Assembly: GCA_024349245.1 (NCBI GenBank)
Contig: JALDNG010000016.1
Coordinates: forward strand, 5,377,501 to 5,441,500
Source: Neodontobutis hainanensis
Lineage: Eukaryota; Chordata; Actinopteri; Gobiiformes; Odontobutidae
DNA length: 64,000 nucleotides
Reading direction: 5' to 3'
The stretch's first letter is position 1. Every line of letters starts with the position of its first letter. Below are positions 60,197-64,000 of the stretch, piece after piece. Made by a program: the position numbers and the translations under genes. The notes below the pieces were generated by a model. The model did not search any database. It was not told the DNA's origin and saw only the letters and a list, made by a program, of their open reading frames with translations.

Positions 60197-63100
60197 CCTT
60201 TTTGTCTTTATTGACAGCAGACAGTAGGTTGACAGAAAACATGACAAGAAAAAGGGGAATAAAATTGGGCAAAAAAATCTATGTTTAACTTTTATTTTTT
60301 ACTCCTTTTCCAATTGATTATTCTTTGCTTGATATTAGTTACTGTATTCTTTTATCTTATCACCTATGTCCTTACTCTTTTGAATCCATCATTTGTCTTA
60401 TCCCATACATTTAACACAGGCTGTCATGACCCCCATGACCCCCACGTGTTTGTCACTAACCAAATCTCACCTAGTCTTCATGCTTGGTGTCTTATCAGCT
60501 GACTCCCAAACATCTGCTTGTAAATTTCTGCATTGCATTACTGTTCACGTCCCCTTTGTTATCATGTTTAAAATGCCCAATCTACTTTTGTTCAGGATAA
60601 GTTTCCTTTCCAGACCCAGACTTTTTTATAGAATTGTTCTCTCCCATGCATTATGCCTTGGTTTCTGCCTGAGTCATGTTTAAAAAAAATTGTCTTACTC
60701 ATTTGTCAAGCCTGTATAACCATCACAAAAATATGAAGCAGAATCCAGAGACCGAAAATAGAGTAATTCTGCCTGCTTTATAGTATTTGAAGAAAATATA
60801 TCGACAGTTGACAGTCTCATCTGGCTGTGACTGATAGACGTGTCTGATTCTTTGACACATCTTCAAAATGACACCTCTCACCTTTCAGAGATTTACAATC
60901 TGAAGCAGTTTGATCTCCTCTTCCTTCCACTGCTGTGATTTGAAAGCATGACAGTGTGCACTTCCTTCTCCATTGGCCTCGGTTTGCTTTTTATCTTATT
61001 GACCAATTTGTTCTGTGCTGTAGCTGCATTTGATCTCCCGGTGTGCTCTTAACATCACTGCTTGAGAGCGTTAGTCTCCAGCTCGGCTGAGAGGTTGGAC
61101 AGACAAATGGTCAGCGCACTGTGCACACCAACACAGGTCAAGGTCCAAAACAGTCAATTGAGCTAAAAGAAAGTTTGGAATTGTTTAGGTTTTTATCACT
61201 GAGATGCTTTAGAAAATCCATGCATATACACAAGAAGCCTAACATTTATTATTTTAATATAAAAACACATTTAAAACTTAGTCAAAGAAGCAGACACAGT
61301 GAATTCCTGTGTATAGCCTGTGAAGAAAGTAAATACTCTTTTCTGAGTATTTATTCATCCCCATAATTTTTGGTATTGTTCTCATGGGCAGTGAACTTAT
61401 TATCATTTAAAATGCTTTTTGATGACGTCCATGGTCCCAAGTGTCTGTCACAAAACACATCCTCTGCATAACTCTTGGTTCATTTGAAATCAATTCACGG
61501 TCCATTTATGTGGTAAAGACACATATACAGCTAGGTTTAAGAAGGTCTTGGGATTGATCCTTGAAACAAAGTCAACAGAAATGTCAGAACCCACAAACAG
61601 CCCCACTCATTGTTCAAGTCAACAAAACATGTAACACATCAGATCCTATTTGTAGCACAAGCTCTTCATCTTTAATTTCTAGGGAAATTAAACTAATTAG
61701 ACAGGCTGAAAGCTATTAATTAGGAAAGATATTTCTGCCAAGGTCTGCTATAGGTAATTAATATTGGATTATCTGACTACACTGCACTAATACAAAGGGA
61801 TGCGACAGACAGGGAGTAAATGTAAGTAATGTGAACAATGTGCTCTGGTCAATGGATAATCAGCAAATTATGCAAATATGTTTCAGGCAAAACAACTTCT
61901 GGACATTTGTAATTCAGTCCAAAAGTGTCATAAGAAATCTTAAGAAAGACAATGAAAGCTTATTTTAGGATTATAGATAGATCATGTTTTGTTGTTGTTG
62001 TTTTTTTTAACCTGGTACAATTCACAAACAGAAGACAAAATGGTGAACATTTTGGACCATTCACGGTTGAATTGTCAGGCACATTTTTGGATTATTCCAC
62101 AAACTGACACACTCCCTTTGTTGTCCCTCTTCTGGTCTGCACTCTAGACTGAAAATGTACTGAAAACTTGTGCAGATAACTCAAATAACTACCTCATGCA
62201 AAAGTAAGTAGTTTAAGTATCCAGTTTTGTATGTGCACTAAACAATTAGTCTTGTCTATACTGTTATTCCACACAACCTCTCACAAGGATAAAAGTACAA
62301 GGAATTAATACTCATGCACTGCTTGCCAGTGACTACAGGCAAAGCCCACAGCAGAGAGGGTTAGCGGCTGTCCATTTAACACACACAAATACACTCTGAG
62401 GGGTGATTAGGGTCAGTGACAGCGTGCAAACAAAGCCTTTTCTGCTTCTTTCCTAAACTGCATTCCACCTCCTTCCTTGCTCCATCCCACACACTCACAC
62501 AAGGAGATGAGGTCCTGTCACACGGGTCCCTCGGGGTCCAAAAGACTGTCAAACAACGACAACTGACAGTGGACAGCCTGTCCCAAAGCCCAGCACACTC
62601 TTGCACATGCAAACTGATGGCACCGACACATCAAATGCCTTTTCCTCTTTGCTTTTCTCACAATTGAAGTGCTGACTCCGGAAGTTTCTCCTGAGTTGCC
62701 GGTTCAGTCAGATGGCCCTGGGCTGACAGAGTCCACTGGGATTCAGACTGTCCTAAAGAGACCAATGTCCTGTTGATGGTAGAAGTGTTCAAGGTCTAGT
62801 TCAATGGCCTTATACTTGAAACTTAACTCAGTCCATCACTTAACAAAATTATATTGCTGGCTTTATATAATGTGGGCTACAAGGTCAGTTGAATAATTAC
62901 AAGCCTCACTTTTGTCGTTGAACAGCATCAAGAGGCTAAAACAAGCCACGAGCTGGTTTTGATGCTTTCCGTACAGAAGATGTCTACTGCAAACTATAGA
63001 TTCTTATTGAATACCTTGATGTTTTGCTTTGTTATTATTTATAAGCATGTAAAACCCCAACAGTAAGCAACTTTGTGATTTCTTTATGCACTAAGCATCT

Positions 63101-63415
63101 CATACATTATAAATAGTTAATGAATACTACTTTTAGACAAGGCCAAACAGCTATTGATGTTGTAAGATTTCAACCTGCGGACTTGCAAAGTGAGAAACAT
63201 AAAACAACCTGCAAGTGATAAATGTTACATAGCATTTCCGAACATCAGCGTGAGTAAAATCAAAGAAGTTGTTTACTGCATTGGTGGCAAAGAAACAACA
63301 AAGCTTTATGCCACATGAACACATTGACATACACACATTCAATATTCAGACTTAGCTCAACACAGTTCAAATGACAAATAATTGTCATATGTGTGATGGT
63401 CTAAGATTTGAGAAC
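60194..63415. other. Noncoding region, no supported gene
   Basis: AT-rich; no conserved domain, RNA gene or intact element recognised. Confidence 0.45.
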
Positions 63416-64000
63416 ATACAGATGTTTGCGAAGGTTCTCAGTCATCCAGGTCACCCTGAAGAAAAAGTTAAAGCAAATGCATCTGGACTTAGTTTTCATG
63501 GTGAAGACGTTTTGTCTCTAATTCCATTAGATCAACTGATACGAGAGCTGAGCTGTAGCTCTACAGGGAGGGGGTTTGACCTGAAACTAACTGTGATTGG
63601 ACCAGGCTGTTCTGGTCTCATAGTCGTTAGCTATGAAAGGGCAGCGTGACTCCTGATGTGAGAGTCGTTAAGGCTCAGGTGAGTTTTTGGTGTCACTGTT
63701 CCATTCAGGTGTTTGCTGTCTTTCTAGAGTGAACTGTTTTGATTTAGGTTTCATACCGAATGTTTGAATTTGTTTGTAAAGTCCTGTAAGCTGATGATAT
63801 GGTGTAGTGAGTGGCCTACCAATGGAGCCAAGATGGTGGCCAGGTGTTTGGCTACATTGTAAGTGGCTGAAAATGTGCTGCTCACTATGGGTCATAGTGG
63901 AGTTCCTTCCTTGTGAACTTTGGGTAAGATGTGGTGTTTCCACGACACATCCTGTGGTACAGAAGTCGATCAACGACTAGGTCCTTCTCTAAAGGTCTCG
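63416..64000 (-). mobile_element. Penelope-like retroelement relic (cut by window edge)
   Basis: On the minus strand the high-coordinate end encodes PKVHKEGTPL, then PIVSS and TYNVAKHLATILAPLVGHSL near 63800-63940, the signature of Penelope-like reverse transcriptases. Stops and frame changes interrupt it. Downstream the sequence passes quickly into the 3' tail (ELETKRLHHEN-like frame, then CCTGGATGACTGAGAACC). Most of the reverse transcriptase C-terminus and any endonuclease are therefore missing, and the copy is internally deleted. Confidence 0.7.

Noticed and set aside
63668..63973. 101-codon minus-strand open frame as a host gene
   Set aside because: Another frame of the same stretch carries Penelope reverse-transcriptase motifs; this frame is its shadow.

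Overview
The window looks like teleost fish nuclear DNA. It is AT-rich and intron-bearing, with long (CA)n arrays and fish-type mobile elements: a chromodomain Ty3/gypsy element with self-priming signals, a Penelope-like element, hAT elements, tRNA-derived SINEs and LINE relics. There are no bacterial-style operons. Most short open frames have no coding support.

Region 1 (1.8-17.3 kb, minus strand) holds the only convincing cellular-type gene. Read from high to low coordinates it has a short basic first exon, two exons encoding a SET methyltransferase domain, a 9.4-kb tandem array, two acidic/Ser-rich exons, one long exon with two zinc fingers and a tyrosine-recombinase-like domain, and small tail exons. 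The array has about 13.8 near-identical 685-bp units. Every unit carries the same 78-nt exon with its own acceptor and donor, so the protein could contain up to 14 copies of a 26-residue acidic segment, or a variable number through splicing. The frame is broken at about seven places. Most breaks sit in homopolymer runs that look one or two bases too short, which suggests consensus-sequence errors or slippage decay rather than old pseudogenisation.

Region 2 (17.3-54 kb) is mostly noncoding. It contains a (CA)n array of about 650 bp, two copies of one SINE family, several copies of a second tRNA-like repeat, a LINE reverse-transcriptase relic, and a 2.19-kb hAT element with a perfect 8-bp target duplication. 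I see no supported host exons here.

Region 3 (54-60.2 kb) is a palindromic MITE carrying an inserted SINE-like repeat. It is followed by a complete chromodomain LTR retrotransposon (minus strand) inserted in a TA microsatellite. The two LTRs differ only by small indels. The element has a G-rich polypurine tract and an 11-nt self-priming match of the Tf1/Sushi kind.

Region 4 (60.2-64 kb) is noncoding sequence ending in a Penelope-like reverse-transcriptase relic cut by the window edge. A second Penelope-type tail lies in an intron of the SET gene and is split there by a hAT MITE.
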